A stretch of DNA of 64,000 nt. Source: Epiperipatus broadwayi. Lineage: Eukaryota > Onychophora > Udeonychophora > Euonychophora > Peripatidae. Shown here piece by piece: positions 50,946 through 64,000 of the stretch. Position 1 is the stretch's first letter. Every line of letters begins with the position of its first letter. The notes beneath the pieces are model-generated. The model made no database searches and was not told where the DNA came from. It saw only the letters and a list, made by a program, of their open reading frames with translations. The stretch is taken from NCBI GenBank assembly GCA_028023455.1, contig JAQFVV010012423.1:4315769-4379768 (forward strand). The letters are read 5' to 3'. The position numbers and the translations under genes were made by a program.

Positions 50946-51239
50946 CTGACTAGCAGAGCCGAGCAAGACAATGAGACATCTATTAACTATGACTATATTA
51001 AAATAATAGATAAGCATGGCTGTAATATGTGGAAGTGGAGGAAAAGAGGAATTCGAACTACTCAAATAAGTTAGACAATAAAAATATAGTTTAATATAAT
51101 AACAAACTATTTACATACATTGATAAATTATATACATTAGTGTGTGCGTGAATGAGCAAACGATTACATAGTGTCATTCACGCTATTATTTTTCATATGC
51201 TCTTTATTAGCTAAATAATATATTACAAATAAACACACA

Positions 51240-51600
51240 TCTTTGGTGGATCCAATATTAAAATGCCAATCAGTTATTAGAAAGAAGTTACATAATACTG
51301 CCATTAACGCTTCGATTTACGGTTCAGAAACATGGTGACTACCATATGATTTAGGAGAGCGTTCTGAAATTCATGATACATATGATATAAATTATTTTCA
51401 TGCCATTGAGGTCATGAAAATAAACAAAAGACAGTTAAAAGATTATATTTGAAACTATGACAAAATATTTAATGAACAATTATTTTAACGATAGTAAGAC
51501 GAATGCTTTATTTTCCCAAGGCACACACTCTTAAATAGATATACAAATTACGATGGTGGGACTGTATAAGATTGAAATAAATTTAATCAAGAAAACTAGA
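51240..51600 (+). pseudogene. LINE C-terminal fragment
   Basis: Around 51306-51440 translation gives INASIYGSETW, a changed spacer, then INYFHAIEVMKINKRQLKDYI; later VRRMLYFPKAHTLK-like codons near 51500-51540. YGSETW followed by a HxiexmkInkrq-like block is the usual tail of several animal LINE groups. Frameshifts and stops. Different from the RTE copies elsewhere in the window. Confidence 0.55.
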
Positions 51601-51779
51601 AGTAGTTTGCATGTGTGTATATATATATATCTTTTAAGCAAAGCTTAATTTTAATTAGAGCATTAAAACTGGGTCATGAAGCAAAAGGAATAATAAATAC
51701 AAAGAAGTTTGTGGTGCTGACATAATAGCCTAAAAATAACTAAGAGGAAAAGATCATGCTTCTGAATGAAAAATGAAAT

Positions 51780-52060
51780 CTCACATCCCTTTCTTGGGTA
51801 GTGCTTAGAGAAAAGTGGATAGGCATGGCGTGGCCCAGAATTTTGCTGGTATAACCGACGTGAGAGGCCTTTTATTTATATGAAGTGAATATGCATAGCA
51901 TGTGCCAAACTTATGGGATCACCACCAGAGGCATTTTATATAAAATGAATGTGATTCTGGATAGCTCAACTATCTACGGAATGAGATATGAGAAGAAATC
52001 TATGGATTCGAACTTGTCGCAACCCCCAGATTAGAAGACTAGAAGCACATAATATATATA
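51780..52060 (-). mobile_element. Possible SINE, minus strand
   Basis: The minus strand has CAAGTTCGAATCCATAG (a near-perfect B box) at about 52005-52020, then a GC-richer body with GGTGGTGATCCCATAAG and CTGGGCCACGCCATGCC. The start lies near (TA)n at 52055. A-box and target duplications were not identified, so this is tentative. Confidence 0.4.
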
Positions 52061-52064
52061 TATA

Positions 52065-55000
52065 TTCTGCCATTGTCATCATGTGTAGCTCCACTACACT
52101 TCAGGCCAATCACGTTGAGGGCCATAATATAACCGCCCCGTTCCCGCATCTCCACTTCCCCCAAAATAAATATAATATAGTGAAAATCACCTAACCGGGT
52201 TTTAGCTCTAATAATTAATGAAATATTCAATTAAATGCTTTACTAGCTCAAGTTTCTTAAAATTAACTTAGGTTCTGTTTTAAACTAACTCAAATAAATA
52301 TTCAGGAGTTCATGAGACTAGAAGTGGAAATACAGGTGACAAGGTAGATTACATTGAGACAATATCCCACAGGATACCACCTCAATGGCATAAGAACACT
52401 ATCCCCCCTTATATTACTATTACACATAATAACTACATAGTATTCTTATGACTTCCACAACTTCTAATCACTAAGACTCATTTAACAATTAAAGTATTAA
52501 TCTTTTATCTCTAATAATAATAATAGTAATCATCTAGCTCAAATGAAATAATCTCAGGTTCTTAAATTTATTCGTATGTTGATAACATATGGTAGCAAAT
52601 TATGATAAGGGATTTTATGTCATAATCTACTACTCTGAAATTAGATTAATAATAAAACAATAATAATCACAATCTTTATTGCCTAATCCAACTAGTACAG
52701 CTTTTCTTTCATCGCGAATTTATAGCTGTAATAGATTAGTTAATAATCTAATATCCCCTTTTTTATCTTTAAGTAATAAAATAAGTTAATAAGTGGCAGT
52801 ATTTAGATAATCTGATAAATAAAGCAAGTGGCAACTAATAGCATATAATTTAGCAAAATATGATAATGGATTGATGACCAGTAATGCAATGCAATTTTAT
52901 AATTATTTAATTACAAGAACATCAATAAATATTTAAGATTAAACATACTTCTCTATTTATACTTTATGCAAACAATCATATACTTAGTTTAATGGTTGTG
53001 AACATACCCTGTGAATTCATGCAATGATGTAGAGAAAACAAAACTCAGACACAAGTTTTAATAAACAAATTTTAAAATGTTATTAACATCAATAAAAATA
53101 AATAAAACAAACAAATCCATCTACATCTATTTACAAAGGATATCCTCATTTTTCTTTACACTACAATAGCTGAATTATACACATTTATTATTCTTTTATC
53201 GTTAATTAAACTTATTATGCCTTTTAAAAGTTATTTATTTATTTCTCATTAGGTTTATCATATCACTTATTTTAACTATTTTATGGGTAACCCCATTCTT
53301 TACCTTTTAGTATTAAAGTTACTGTATTATAAATTATCTATGTGGATAAACATCATTTATAACATCATAATTTTACAATCAATATGGTTTTTAAAACAAA
53401 ATTACATTTTCTTGTAACTTTATATAAGTCACTCCGCATATTATTCAAATATTATTACTTTTAACGTTTGTTCTCCAATGCTTGTAAACTATAATACGTT
53501 TATTCCATAAGCCATACTCATGTATAATACTATAACACGGGTTTAATTATCACCTGTTACAGTTTCACATATACTATAATTATCGAATGTTATTGTATTT
53601 TTTTAAATATGCAATACTTATATTTTTAAAATATAATTAACAATAAGAAAACGTGAAATTATATTTAATATTTTTGTATATTTCTATTTGGATATACTTT
53701 TATAAAATGATAGTTCATTTCTTAAAAGGAATTAACATAATTCTCTTACTCCTTCCCTTCTTAGGATATTTGCATATTTCTTTCAATAATCATAATCTAC
53801 TCTTCGTTAATACTTAACTATTCTTATTCCAAATAATAGCCTGACATACATTCTAAAATATCTATTGTTTCCCTTTTAATAGACTTATCATATAACGATG
53901 TAGTTGCAAGAAATACAGATAAAGATAGCGAAAGATGTATAGGATATCGGGAAGATAGATAGATAACTTATCCGCAATATACTTCAAAAAATGTATGGAA
54001 CAGTGTGAATAGGTCCGACATTCATTGTCTAATAACCTTGGCGATAAGCATGATGTGGCAGCTATTTACTCAGCTTTACCAAACATGTAGTATGACTCAC
54101 AAAAAAAATATAAAATACCACTGTCCAAGACAACATGTGTACCAGTCATAGGGCTTTGTTAACTACGCTGATTAACATCTAAAACTACTTATTATTTCAC
54201 TCCATGTAGCATCCTACTTTTTAATACATCCTCTTGGTTTCTGAATCACCACGTACTACCAAGTCACTACCCAAACTACCTCTCGAGATTTTTACTATAT
54301 CCAACATCGATAAAATACTAACTACTTTTTAAAACAATAAACAAAATTCGCTAATATAAAACATTTCTCTATTCCATAAGAACAATTTGTCTTGCTTTAT
54401 TACACTGTAGTTCAACATCTACGTTTTGTTAAAATAACATTTAAATATCCCAATCGGAAAATTAACAGAAAATATCACATAACCATCGGTTATATTGACC
54501 TATATTAATAACACATAAAATGATTATCGTATGCATATTTTTAAAATCTAATCACATCTCAAAGTGTTTTAGAGTGTTGTTTTCAAAAATGTATTTTACA
54601 GCAATAATAACAATAAAACTTTTGCGCTACATTCATTCGATTCTCAGCTGATCTAAATAATTAAAACATACATTATATATCATTAATAATTATAAATGTT
54701 ACCAAAAACAATCTTTATCTTCCTATCAGAGTTCGTAGTAGGCTTCTTTCTCTTCGAGCATCGCAAATATACAAATTTCCACATACATACAATTTTATTT
54801 TAAAATTCAAAATCAAAACATATTGTTTCATATAATGTTATATTACGAATTAATGTATTTTGTTTTCCCTATCACTATCTAAAACTTAATGTTTAACTTA
54901 GATTAGTAAAAAAAATAATTCAAACCATAATCACATATTTTTCTGATGGTAAATCTTGGTTAGTCCCATAATATTTATTATTTCTTCTTTTGTCCGAATG

Positions 55001-56499
55001 TTCTCCTTTCTGCTTATTAAAGTTTTAAATAAATTAGTTCATTTAATAAACTATTTAGATGATCTTTAGTTTTAGTGTTTAATCCAAAATTATTAGAAAA
55101 CATTTTATTTAGTTATCCCATGAAGCTTTTTAATGTTCTGGCGAATATTACCTCGTCGCGTTGATGCATCTTTATTTCTAGTTAAACTACAATTATTTAA
55201 TAATTACGGTACCAATTGTGTTTTCCATGGATCCAATATTTTATATTTCTCTTCTGTAAATTTTTTTTTTCTTTAGGCAAGTGTTTTCCTTGGTAAACTT
55301 CACTTTCATTCATTATTATTTTATATACACTACTTCCGATCTTTAACTATTTTCTAGAGTATTTTCTCAAGTCATCTTAAGAAAGCAATTCAAACTATTT
55401 CAATATTAAAATTCCTTTTGTCCATTTATTCTTATATCAATAATACTTATTTTTATTTTCCATTATCTTCCTTAACTCTGCGCACAATGTTCTTTCATTG
55501 ATTTTATATGCACAAAAACAGCTTTCATAGTGATACGCTATATAAACTATATCAACGAATAGCATTAACATATTTGGAATATTATAAAATTTACAACTTG
55601 GTTTTAAGAATCTATCCATTTTCTATTGAAAACTCCGATTATATTTCGATAGAATCCACTGGCAGGTTACTGTAAAGTTAGTGAAACATTACTATGAAAA
55701 ACTTTTTTTTTTAAATTTTATTCTAAGATTCTTTTCAGATGATTTTTAAATTGTCAGTTGGTTTCTTTCAAAGATATTATTAAAATTATCATAAAATTGA
55801 CTAATAAATTGAAGAAGAAAAAAAAATTTTTAGAGAGCTTACAATTTTACCTCTGCTCTGGAGCCAACACATTTTTGTTCTCCCCCGTTCATACAATTAG
55901 TTGGCGTGATTTTGGTTGTCTGCCAAGATCTATTTTTTATTGGTCAATCCCTACTTGGATTTATAAACAATTTCTAAAGTTTTAAAATCATGATGTAATA
56001 GACTTAAATGTTAACTCATTATTATTTTTAAGTTAATTATTATCTATTACAATTTAACTACCTTTTTTAAAACAATTTTGAAACAATAATTAATAAAGGT
56101 GTATACTACTTATTTTTATTATGATGTGTGACAATTCCATCCACTTTTATAATATACTATTTAAATATTTTAATTATTAGTATTAATTTAAACCGGTGCT
56201 TATACATAGAATATTTTAGACAGTCACATAGTCATTTCCAGTGTTTAGTCTAATTTTATCTGTCTTAATAAATTTGCTACTTATATCATATAAAATAATT
56301 ATATAAAATTTTGAAAAACAATTTAGAAAAATATAGAACTAGATACAATTCTCACCATCACAATATTTATTATTAAATATATCATATTAATCTTTTACTG
56401 CTTAATATAATCTATAATTTTAAATACTATATAATATTAATTTTAAAATTTTTTTAGTAATTAACCATTTATAACCATCACTGACCTATAGAAAAGGGC

Positions 56500-56503
<4 letters not shown>
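52065..56503 (-). mobile_element. TTGTG-ended long repeat family, copy C
   Basis: Minus-strand copy, about 4.4 kb, and the left arm of a large inverted repeat with copy D. The outer end is TTCTGCCATTGTCATC and the inner end (minus strand) TTGTGCCCTTTTCTATAGG against (TA)n. Conserved blocks: AATGGCATAAGAACACTATC, CCCACAGGATACCACC, GATAAGGGATTTTATG, and CAGTCATAGGGCTTTGTTAAC matching D at 61437-61460. No frame above 75 codons. The promoter core is not well kept in this copy (a GACCAAT lies after, not before, its best TATA). Confidence 0.8.

Positions 56504-56592
<89 letters not shown>
56504..56592. repeat. (TA)n microsatellite at the end of copy C
   Basis: About 44 TA units between copy C and the spacer. 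Confidence 0.98.
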
Positions 56593-56595
<3 letters not shown>

Positions 56596-57639
56596 GAGAG
56601 GCTAAATGTCAGCAATGCAGTAATGATAAATGTCACTAATGGCATGAAATATAATGTCACTAATGGCATGAAATATAATTTACTGCTGTAAAATAGATGA
56701 CCCTTGTTTGAATACTACAATTTGTATAAATAATATGCTATGCTGCTATAATATATATGGAGAAATTTAGATTTCCTTTACTAAAATATACTTGAAAATT
56801 TTATTTAGCAAAAGAAACATTAAGATTTAGATTTCAAATTAATAAAATATATGTTAAGATTTGATTTAGTAAAAAAAACATAAGGATTTCCCCCTTCCCT
56901 TTTCTGTTATTTAAAATAAATAAATCCCATCTTCGTTGAGTTTACAATAACTGGAATATTTAAATACAAGCTTTGAAATTTTAGGAGTATGGCAAATATA
57001 AGAAGACTGGCAGTTATAGAAAATAATTAATGGGTCACTGTTTTTAGAAATGAATAAAGAAAAACATTTTAAAAGATTTCAAAGTGTTAATTAGCTTAAA
57101 TTCTGGATTTACTCTGGCTAGAAAATCCAGAGTTAAACAAATATATTTTTTATAATAAACCAACATAAAATGTTGACTCGTAAAAAAAAAAAAAACGGCG
57201 AATATATTAATTTATAATGCATTATATATATATATATATTAAGAAGACATTAATAACTTTTTCATGAAGGTTTAGTTAAAAAAATGACAGAAAAGATTTT
57301 TTTAGAAATTAAGCTCGCCAGGTTGTAAGATTGACATTTTAATAATAAGCAAGCACATATATAAATCAAATAATAAATACATATAAATAAATGATCGCAC
57401 CAAAGTTAAAGAAAGTTAAGAGCATATGAGAGAGAATTAAATTTATATAAATTATTTAAGAGCAAATTACATGTTATTTATATTAAAAAAACATATTAAT
57501 TTAAAAGATAGAAAATTGAACAATACATTAGAATCTTGATAGCAGGATTTGAAATTAGTGAGGTTAGATTCATTTTCAAATAGTAGCATAAAAGTTACCT
57601 TGTGCAAATTTAATAGGTATTTTCAAAGTACAGCTCATG

Positions 57640-57890
57640 CCTGGCAAATTGAGGATCCAAAATGAATTCTTCTTAGTGACAACAAACTTTTATTAGCATT
57701 CTAAAGTTCTTAGGTCAGGCTTTTCACTCTTGGGCAGCAGGATGGTATGGCCACGGAAGATGATGACCCATAGGGCCAAGAAGGATGGTGGATTTACTGC
57801 TACATCATTTTTAAATTTCAAGCAACATGTAATATGTTTACCATCAGTTCTTTCAATAGTAGCTAATCTCATCTCTGATTCAAAATTCAA
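57640..57890 (-). pseudogene. GC-richer island with possible degraded 3' exon
   Basis: On the minus strand a 65-codon frame (57890-57693) reads MRLATIERTDGKHITCCLKF, ALWVIIFRGHTILLPKSEK and ends at a stop followed within a few bases by AATAAA (57687-57682). Base composition is closer to coding DNA than anything nearby. The overlapping plus-strand frame (57730-57936) is likely a shadow. I do not recognise the protein; a retrocopy, exon remnant or SINE body are possible. Confidence 0.3.
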
Positions 57891-58234
57891 GCATTTTATA
57901 CTTTTTTTTTATCAGTTGTTTTTGAAGATGCAATAGTAAGATAATGTCCAAAAATAAATTCAAATCTATTTCCAGATTAGAAATAGATGTGACAACATGT
58001 TTTCAACAAGAGAAAATCTTTAATCTACTTAATCCCATTTATTTTAAGTAAAACTTTAATTAAAAAATACCCCCCTTTAATTATTTTTGGACAATTAACA
58101 ACAGTCACATCTTCCATATTGGATTTTATAAAAAATATACAGTTTAATAGAAAAACAAGCAATTTAAAAAGAAAAGGTTAAAAATGACATATAATAAATA
58201 TTTAAAAACATTCATATTTTGTTAGTAAGTTTTG

Positions 58235-58237
<3 letters not shown>

Positions 58238-58328
<91 letters not shown>

Positions 58329-58330
58329 AT
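58238..58330. repeat. Interrupted (TA)n microsatellite
   Basis: TA tracts with GGA and TT interruptions. Confidence 0.95.
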
Positions 58331-58564
58331 TTGAGCTGCATCTATAATACTTTAATAAAAAAGAACTAATAATTAATAAAAAGAATTAATAATAATTTTA
58401 AAACATGTTATTGAAACATTAAATTTTATAATTTAGGCGTGCATCTCAAATATATACATGAAATATATATATACACGACAAAAGGAGCAGGATGGGAAAT
58501 AGGGATTTAAACATAGGTTAGTAGATGGAAACATGAAGCACAATCTTAAGCTAAGATTGACTTT

Positions 58565-58567
<3 letters not shown>

Positions 58568-58645
<78 letters not shown>
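58568..58645. repeat. (TA)n microsatellite at the start of copy D
   Basis: About 39 TA units immediately before TTGTGCCC. Confidence 0.98.
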
Positions 58646-58649
<4 letters not shown>

Positions 58650-59602
58650 GCCCTTTTCTATAGGTCAGTAATAGTTCATAACAGTCAATTACTAAAAAAT
58701 TTTAAATTTAGAATATGTTCTTTTAATATGGTAATTGTATTAAGTCAATTATATCTTTAAAGTACAATTTGAAGCTAAAGAGAATACGTAGTATATAAAA
58801 TCATTTAAAAATGCTTATGTAAAGCTTAAAATATTGTTTCATATGGTTGTAAAAGTGGGCCATATTAAATAACACAGCTATAAATATTAAAATTATATTT
58901 AAAAAATTCGATTTTAATAGTTTAAAACTGATAAGTTAATAAATACAGTGTTTAAATTTATAATCATATTTAATAGTCAAAATTAATATAATATATTTTA
59001 AAAATAAACTTTATGATGGTGAGGATTGTATTTAATTCTATATTTTCTAAATTGTTCTTCCAAATTTTATAATTATATTATATAATATAATAAGTGTATC
59101 AATTATATAAATCTAGGCAGAGAAATAGAAAAAAAAAATTGTCTGTCAAAGTTATTAATCATGTGATTTGTATACTATATACTTTCACACACTGCTTGTT
59201 TGAAGTAATAATAAAGTTTAAAATATTTTGAAATAGCATTATAGAATTGGATGTAATTATTACCTATCATAAAAGCAAATAATAATAAATATTAAGTTAA
59301 CTATCGTATGTAATGTTTTAAATAATGTAATAAAGATGAATACATTCATAATATAAAAATTAAATGTTTTATTTAAATAAAAATAGATAAATTGAATATT
59401 AAGAAATGGAATAACTTATTAAATGTTATTTTAAAAGTTATTTTAAAAGATTAAAATAATTTAAATAAAGTTATAATTGAATTAAAAGTGGTATTTTAAA
59501 TAATATTTTAGGTTCATTACATCACGATTTCTAATTTTGAAATTTAATTCTGCTATAAATTGAAAATATGTAAATTTGTTCTCATGTTAAAGTAAGAATT
59601 AA

Positions 59603-59637
59603 CCAATAGGAATAGGTATTCTTACAGACTATAAATA
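59603..59637 (+). promoter_or_regulatory. CCAAT-TATA core of long repeat copy D
   Basis: CCAAT (59603-59607) and TATAAATA (59630-59637), spacing 22 nt; AGGGGAGA about 20 nt further. Same layout as copies A and B. Confidence 0.55.
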
Positions 59638-59937
59638 TCGTCATAACTAAGTTATCAGGGGAGATTAATAATGTATTGAAACTAGAGAAAGGTAAATTAT
59701 AACTATCAAAGAGAGAGTATTTATTTTTAAAAAAAAATTATTTTAGTCAATTTTTTTTTTAGTACTTTCTTATAACTTTATCTGCAAAAAATTAATTGAT
59801 AATTTTAAAAGTATTTTTTGCAAAAGGGAGTTTTAAAATATAATAATTTAGAAACTTCGTGGAAATGATTTTCTAATTTTTAAAGTACTTACCAGTCATA
59901 TTTTATCTAAAAGTTTAACCTAAACTTTGCAATAAAA

Positions 59938-60084
59938 ATGGATATACTACGAAATAAAATGGATATAAGTTGTAATGCTGAAAAAATGTTTGGAATATTT
60001 ATTTATACATCTTTATTAATATTTCACCGAAGAACTGTTTTGGTACATAAAAAAACCACAGCTCGGACATCATACGGAGTCTAA
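59938..60084 (+). CDS. Short unrecognised frame in copy D
   Basis: A 48-codon frame beginning MDILRNKMDISCNAEKMFGI, about 300 bp after the TATA box. No match to the short frame in copy B and no recognised domain; reported because it is the first ATG frame of note after the core. Confidence 0.15.
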   Translation: MDILRNKMDISCNAEKMFGIFIYTSLLIFHRRTVLVHKKTTARTSYGV

Positions 60085-62439
60085 TGAAAAAAATTGGAGA
60101 CACATTATTATTTATAAGCCTATCCAAGATTTATTTTTTAAATAGTAATAAGACAATTGTATATTGCATGAATTATTTTATATAATATTATATCAGAAGG
60201 AGTAAAATGTTATATCCTTTCTGAAGGTAACATTTTTTTTTTAAAGCGATATATAAAAATACCAAACGAAAGTTTAAATGTATCAAGAAGGAAACATATA
60301 TAAAAAAGTGAACACATAGTTGAATAAAAGATGGATCCATGGAAATACAAATAGTACTTAAAAGTTTATAGAATATTTTTAAAGTTAAATTAGATGGATT
60401 GATGCATCAAATACGCAGAGAATATTGATAGAGAAGATTAAGAAGCTTCGTGGGAATAATTCTTTAATATTATGATTTAATAATTATCATCCTAAATACT
60501 AAAACCAAGGATTATTTTTATAAATTTTACTAAATGGATTAATAATTATTTTTATTTTAAACTTTAACGCACTTGGAGGAGAACATTTTTAAAAACTCTA
60601 GAGAAAATAATAAACATTTTGGACTTATCAAGAACTATCGTCAAGAAAATATGTAAATATAGTTTTGATTCTTTTATTTTGTTAACCTAGTTTAAATCTA
60701 AATTTTTATATAAGATTAGGAAAAACATAAAAACATTAATTTATTAATATTAAAAGTTTATAATATAACAATCTAATAATTTAGCTAAAAATATTTTAAT
60801 ATAAAGTGTATGGGTGTGAAGTTTTTTTCATATCTGCAATGCTCAAGTGGATAAAGGAAGCCTACTGAACACGATGACTAGATAAAGGTTATTGGTAATA
60901 ATAATAACTATTGATAATTTATAATGTATGTTTTTTTTGTTTTCTTTAGATCATCCATAAATTGGAAGAATGAAGTGTAAAAGTTTTTTTTTTTACTTCT
61001 ATGTACCGCATTTCATGCAACATTTTAAAAAACATTATGAGATAGGATTGATTTGAAAATATGCATACAAGATTTTTTTTTATTAGTGATATAATCCAAC
61101 ATAACAAACAATTATGTGATTTTTTTAGAATTTTCATGTTATTGGATATTCAAATCTTGTCTAAGTAGATTGTATATGATTAGACATATAGAATAATGAA
61201 GTAAGCAGACTTTTCTTATAGAACAGCTAGATTGTTTAACTATTAATGAATTTTATTTATTGTTTTTGTAAATGCAGATAGTTATTTATCGATGTAAGAT
61301 GTGGAAAATCTTGAGAAATAATGTTGAGATAGTGGCTTGGAAGTACTTAGTGAACAGGAAGCCAAGATGATGTTTTTAAGAAATAGGATGTTATAAGGAA
61401 TAGAAATAATATTTAGTCTTTATGTGAATATCAGCATAGTTAACAAAGCCCTATGACTGATACACATTTTATTTGGACAGTGTTTATATTTCTTTAAATA
61501 TTTGATGTTCTAATAAAGCTGAAGAAATAGCTTTAACATCGTCCCTATACTAGAGGATATTAGGCAGGTAAATGTCATACCTCTTCACACTGTGCCATGA
61601 TTTTGAGATATGTTAAGAGTAATACTCTAGCTTTCTTCCTTAATCCTATGCATCTGTTTTTGCTATCTTTATTTCATGTAACTGCATTGTTCAGTAAGAT
61701 ATGTTTAAGGGAAATCATAAATAATTTAGAACTTAGGTTATGTTATCGTTTTGTATAAGATTGGTTTATTTGCTTAGAAGGAATAGGACGTTATAACTTA
61801 AAATTGAAGATACAAAGTATCCTAAGGAAAGAAAAGAATCATAGAATATATTTTGAATTTATTTTGGAAATGAAATATAAACTTTTAAAATATGGTATCT
61901 AAACAAAGATATTTTCTTTAAAGTGATAATAATTTTAAATGCTTTAGTATTATTTTTTTAAGAGAAAAAATAAGTGTTGCATATATTTTAAAATACAATA
62001 GTACAAAGTAAACTATGTAAACAATATGCATAGTATTTTTTTTTATTTATTGATTAACAGAAATATATTGATGATTACACTTATATCATACTAAAGTAAG
62101 GCTTAAAGAAGAATATATTATGATTAGTAAATATTGTGTGATAAATACTAAAATCTAGTACTGAATTTTGGATAATATTTTGTGTAACATCTTTGACTTT
62201 GCAAGATGAAATTTTTTTTTATATTTTGAAAAATCCATACTCATTATAAAATTTTGTTTTCTATAGAATGTTTTCTAGATATGAATTTTTTAAAATAAGT
62301 TAGTTTAATAATATTAAGGATAAAATGTTGTTGCTAATAAAGTAGATAAATATATTTGTAATAAGTTAACCATAATGACAAACCAAATAGTAACTTTTTT
62401 TTTTAAATTTTGTCCAAAATCTAAATAAAGATATAATTG

Positions 62440-62498
62440 AAATATATATATATATATATATATATTTTTATAATATTTCAATTATATCTATAATATAT

Positions 62499-62540
<42 letters not shown>
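62440..62540. repeat. Palindromic (TA)n block in copy D
   Basis: ATATAATTGAAATATATA ... TATATTTTTATAATATTTCAATTATAT forms an inverted repeat with TA runs on both sides (about 62431-62540). Confidence 0.85.
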
Positions 62541-62544
<4 letters not shown>

Positions 62545-63578
62545 CCCAGTAGATCAAACTGTAAAGTAAAAAAGTTAAGGATATCCACTGTAAATAGTGT
62601 AAATAAATTGTTTATTTATTTGTTGTTAGTAATAAACTTTGTTAAATTTTGTTATTTCAAAAATTTTGTGTCCGAGTTATTTATTTCTCCACATCGCTGC
62701 ATGAAATCACGATATATGCATAATAATCGAAACAAATATATAATTTTGCACAAAAAGATAGAGAATTATTTAAGAATTTAAATATTTTATTGGTATTCAT
62801 TATAATTAAATAATCATAATCTTACATTATTTTATTGGTCATAAATCAGTTATCACAATATTATATTAAATTATATGCTATCAGTTGCCACACATATTTT
62901 GTTTGTCAGATTATTAAAATGCTACCATGTATTTATTATATCATTACATGAAGATATAAGATCATATTATATTATTTCATTATTTTATTATGGTAATAAA
63001 ATTATAGTAAAAAGAAAAGATATACAGAATTAGTTAAACAATGAAGAATATTATTACTGTTATTTATTATTATTAGTTTTAGTGTAGTAGATTATGACAT
63101 AAAATCCCTTCTCATATTTTACTACCATATTTTTAAATTAACTTAGAATAAACTTTATGAACCTGAGATTATTTTATTGAGTTAGATTATTAAATAGAAG
63201 ATTAAAATTTAATTATTAGTTTAATCTTAGTGAGTAGAAGTTATTAAAGTCATAAGAATACTATGAGTTTGTTATTTGAACTAGTAATAAAGGGGGGATA
63301 GTGTTCTTATGCCATTGAGGTAGTATCCTGTGGGATATTGGCTCAATGTAATCTATCTTGTCACCTGTATTTTCACTTCAAGTCTCATGAAAATATTAAA
63401 TATTTATTTAATTTATTTTATAAATTGAACCTTATTCGTATTTTAAATTTGAGCTAGTGAAATATTTTAATTTTAAGGCTGAATATTTTAGTTAATTATT
63501 AAGTGAGCTAGAACCCGTTTTATTTTATTTCATATATTATCTGGAAGTGGGGATGCATGAGATTACAAGGGTAGAATA

Positions 63579-63603
63579 TATAAATATAGATTACAATATA
63601 TAG

Positions 63604-63643
<40 letters not shown>

Positions 63644-64000
63644 CAAAAAATCATGTCATATATATATATTGAATAAAAACAAACCAATACTAGAATATTT
63701 CAACAGTGCTATTTGATTTAAAAACATAAAATCTGAATCAAGAAACATAAATAAAATAAATCATTTTACCTGTTAAGCTGCAAGTTAAGTATAGTGATGT
63801 CAAGATTATTCTAAGTAAAATTACAAATTAAAATAAATTTAAATCTTAAAAATTATAAGGTAACATATTGCATGTTATTTACACAAAACACAATTAACAA
63901 ATATTTTTTTTTACACTTTGAACAAACTCCAAACATAATTATATAAAAATAAATCAATAATTGTGTATGACTAAATTAAACTCAAATATAGTAAATGACT
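63579..64000. other. AT-rich end of the window
   Basis: (TA)n run at 63607-63641 just outside copy D, bounded by TATTGCA-like sequence on both sides (TATAGCAATA / TATTGCAAAA); otherwise nothing recognised. Confidence 0.5.

Larger units (their letters stand above)
56593..58567. other. Spacer between inverted copies C and D
   Basis: AT-rich loop of the large inverted repeat. It holds a tandem repeat of AATGTCACTAATGGCATGAA (two units, about 56630-56679), imperfect repeats near 56760-56890, a GC-richer patch near 57600-57880, and (TA)n runs at 58238-58330. No RT, transposase or clear gene. Confidence 0.5.
58646..63578 (+). mobile_element. TTGTG-ended long repeat family, copy D
   Basis: Plus-strand copy, about 4.9 kb. 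It starts TTGTGCCCTTTTCTATAGG and ends GATTACAAGGGTAGAA, whose complement TTCTACCCTTGTAATC resembles the start. CCAAT-TATA core at 59603-59637; AATAAA near 62602 and 62631, then TTGTGTCCGAGTT and CGCTGCATGAAA (62666-62705). The block CATAAGAATACTATG ... GTGTTCTTATGCCATTGAGG ... CTGTGGGATATTGG is at 63250-63345. Homology with C spans nearly the whole length. No substantial frame. Confidence 0.8.

Noticed and set aside
55758-55985. 75-codon frame in long repeat copy C
   Set aside because: Not kept in copies A, B or D; chance frame.
57730-57936. Plus-strand 68-codon frame in the GC-richer island
   Set aside because: Opposite strand of the minus frame that ends at a stop plus AATAAA; no domain seen.

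Overview
The window looks like nuclear DNA of an AT-rich animal, most likely an invertebrate. The composition is very AT-rich, with no bacterial-style gene packing, and long (TA)n and GATA microsatellites. It carries decayed retroelements of families known from animal genomes: RTE-like LINEs, an L1/Tx1-like LINE and Penelope-like elements (PLEs) with GIY-YIG domains. There are also tRNA-derived retroposons and many inverted-repeat elements. I cannot name the species. I see no intact host protein gene, rRNA or functional tRNA; nearly every recognisable reading frame is a broken piece of a transposable element.

Layout. 0.5-3.25 kb is a decayed RTE-like LINE (copy A). An L1/Tx1-like LINE (3278-7203, 20-bp target duplications) follows, then a retroposed tRNA-Glu-like sequence at 7.6 kb. 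8.8-12.9 kb is a second RTE copy (B), interrupted by a TA-flanked DNA transposon that itself contains a smaller inverted-repeat element. 13.67-14.19 kb is a foldback hairpin, followed by a LINE C-terminal fragment. 15.89-16.49 kb is a ~600-bp GATA array. 17.05-19.19 kb is RTE copy C. 20.34-22.51 kb is a PLE with ~250-bp terminal inverted repeats, split by a 5'-truncated RTE (copy D) flanked by a 12-bp duplication. A tRNA-derived retroposon with poly(A) lies at 22.9 kb, and two hairpins at 24.6-25.06 kb.

The second half is dominated by long repeats. Four copies (A minus 25120-28201, B plus 43974-48220, C minus 52065-56503, D plus 58646-63578) form one 3-5 kb family. Each end starts TTGTG/TTCT and abuts a TA-rich tract. 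A CCAAT-TATA core is seen in three copies, and a conserved TGTCYGAG element follows AATAAA in the better copies. C and D face each other to make an ~11.5-kb inverted repeat. Separately, 28737-35504 is a foldback element with ~2-kb arms, TTGTAATGG ends, subterminal AATGTAATGGAA repeats and two PLE fragments in its centre. Between 36.1 and 43.4 kb are two diverged direct repeats around an unrecognised ~3-kb core.

The best candidates for something undescribed are the TTGTG/(TA)n family and the 28.7-35.5 kb foldback element. Boundaries were found by eye; copies are diverged, so most edges are uncertain by tens of bases unless a target duplication is cited.
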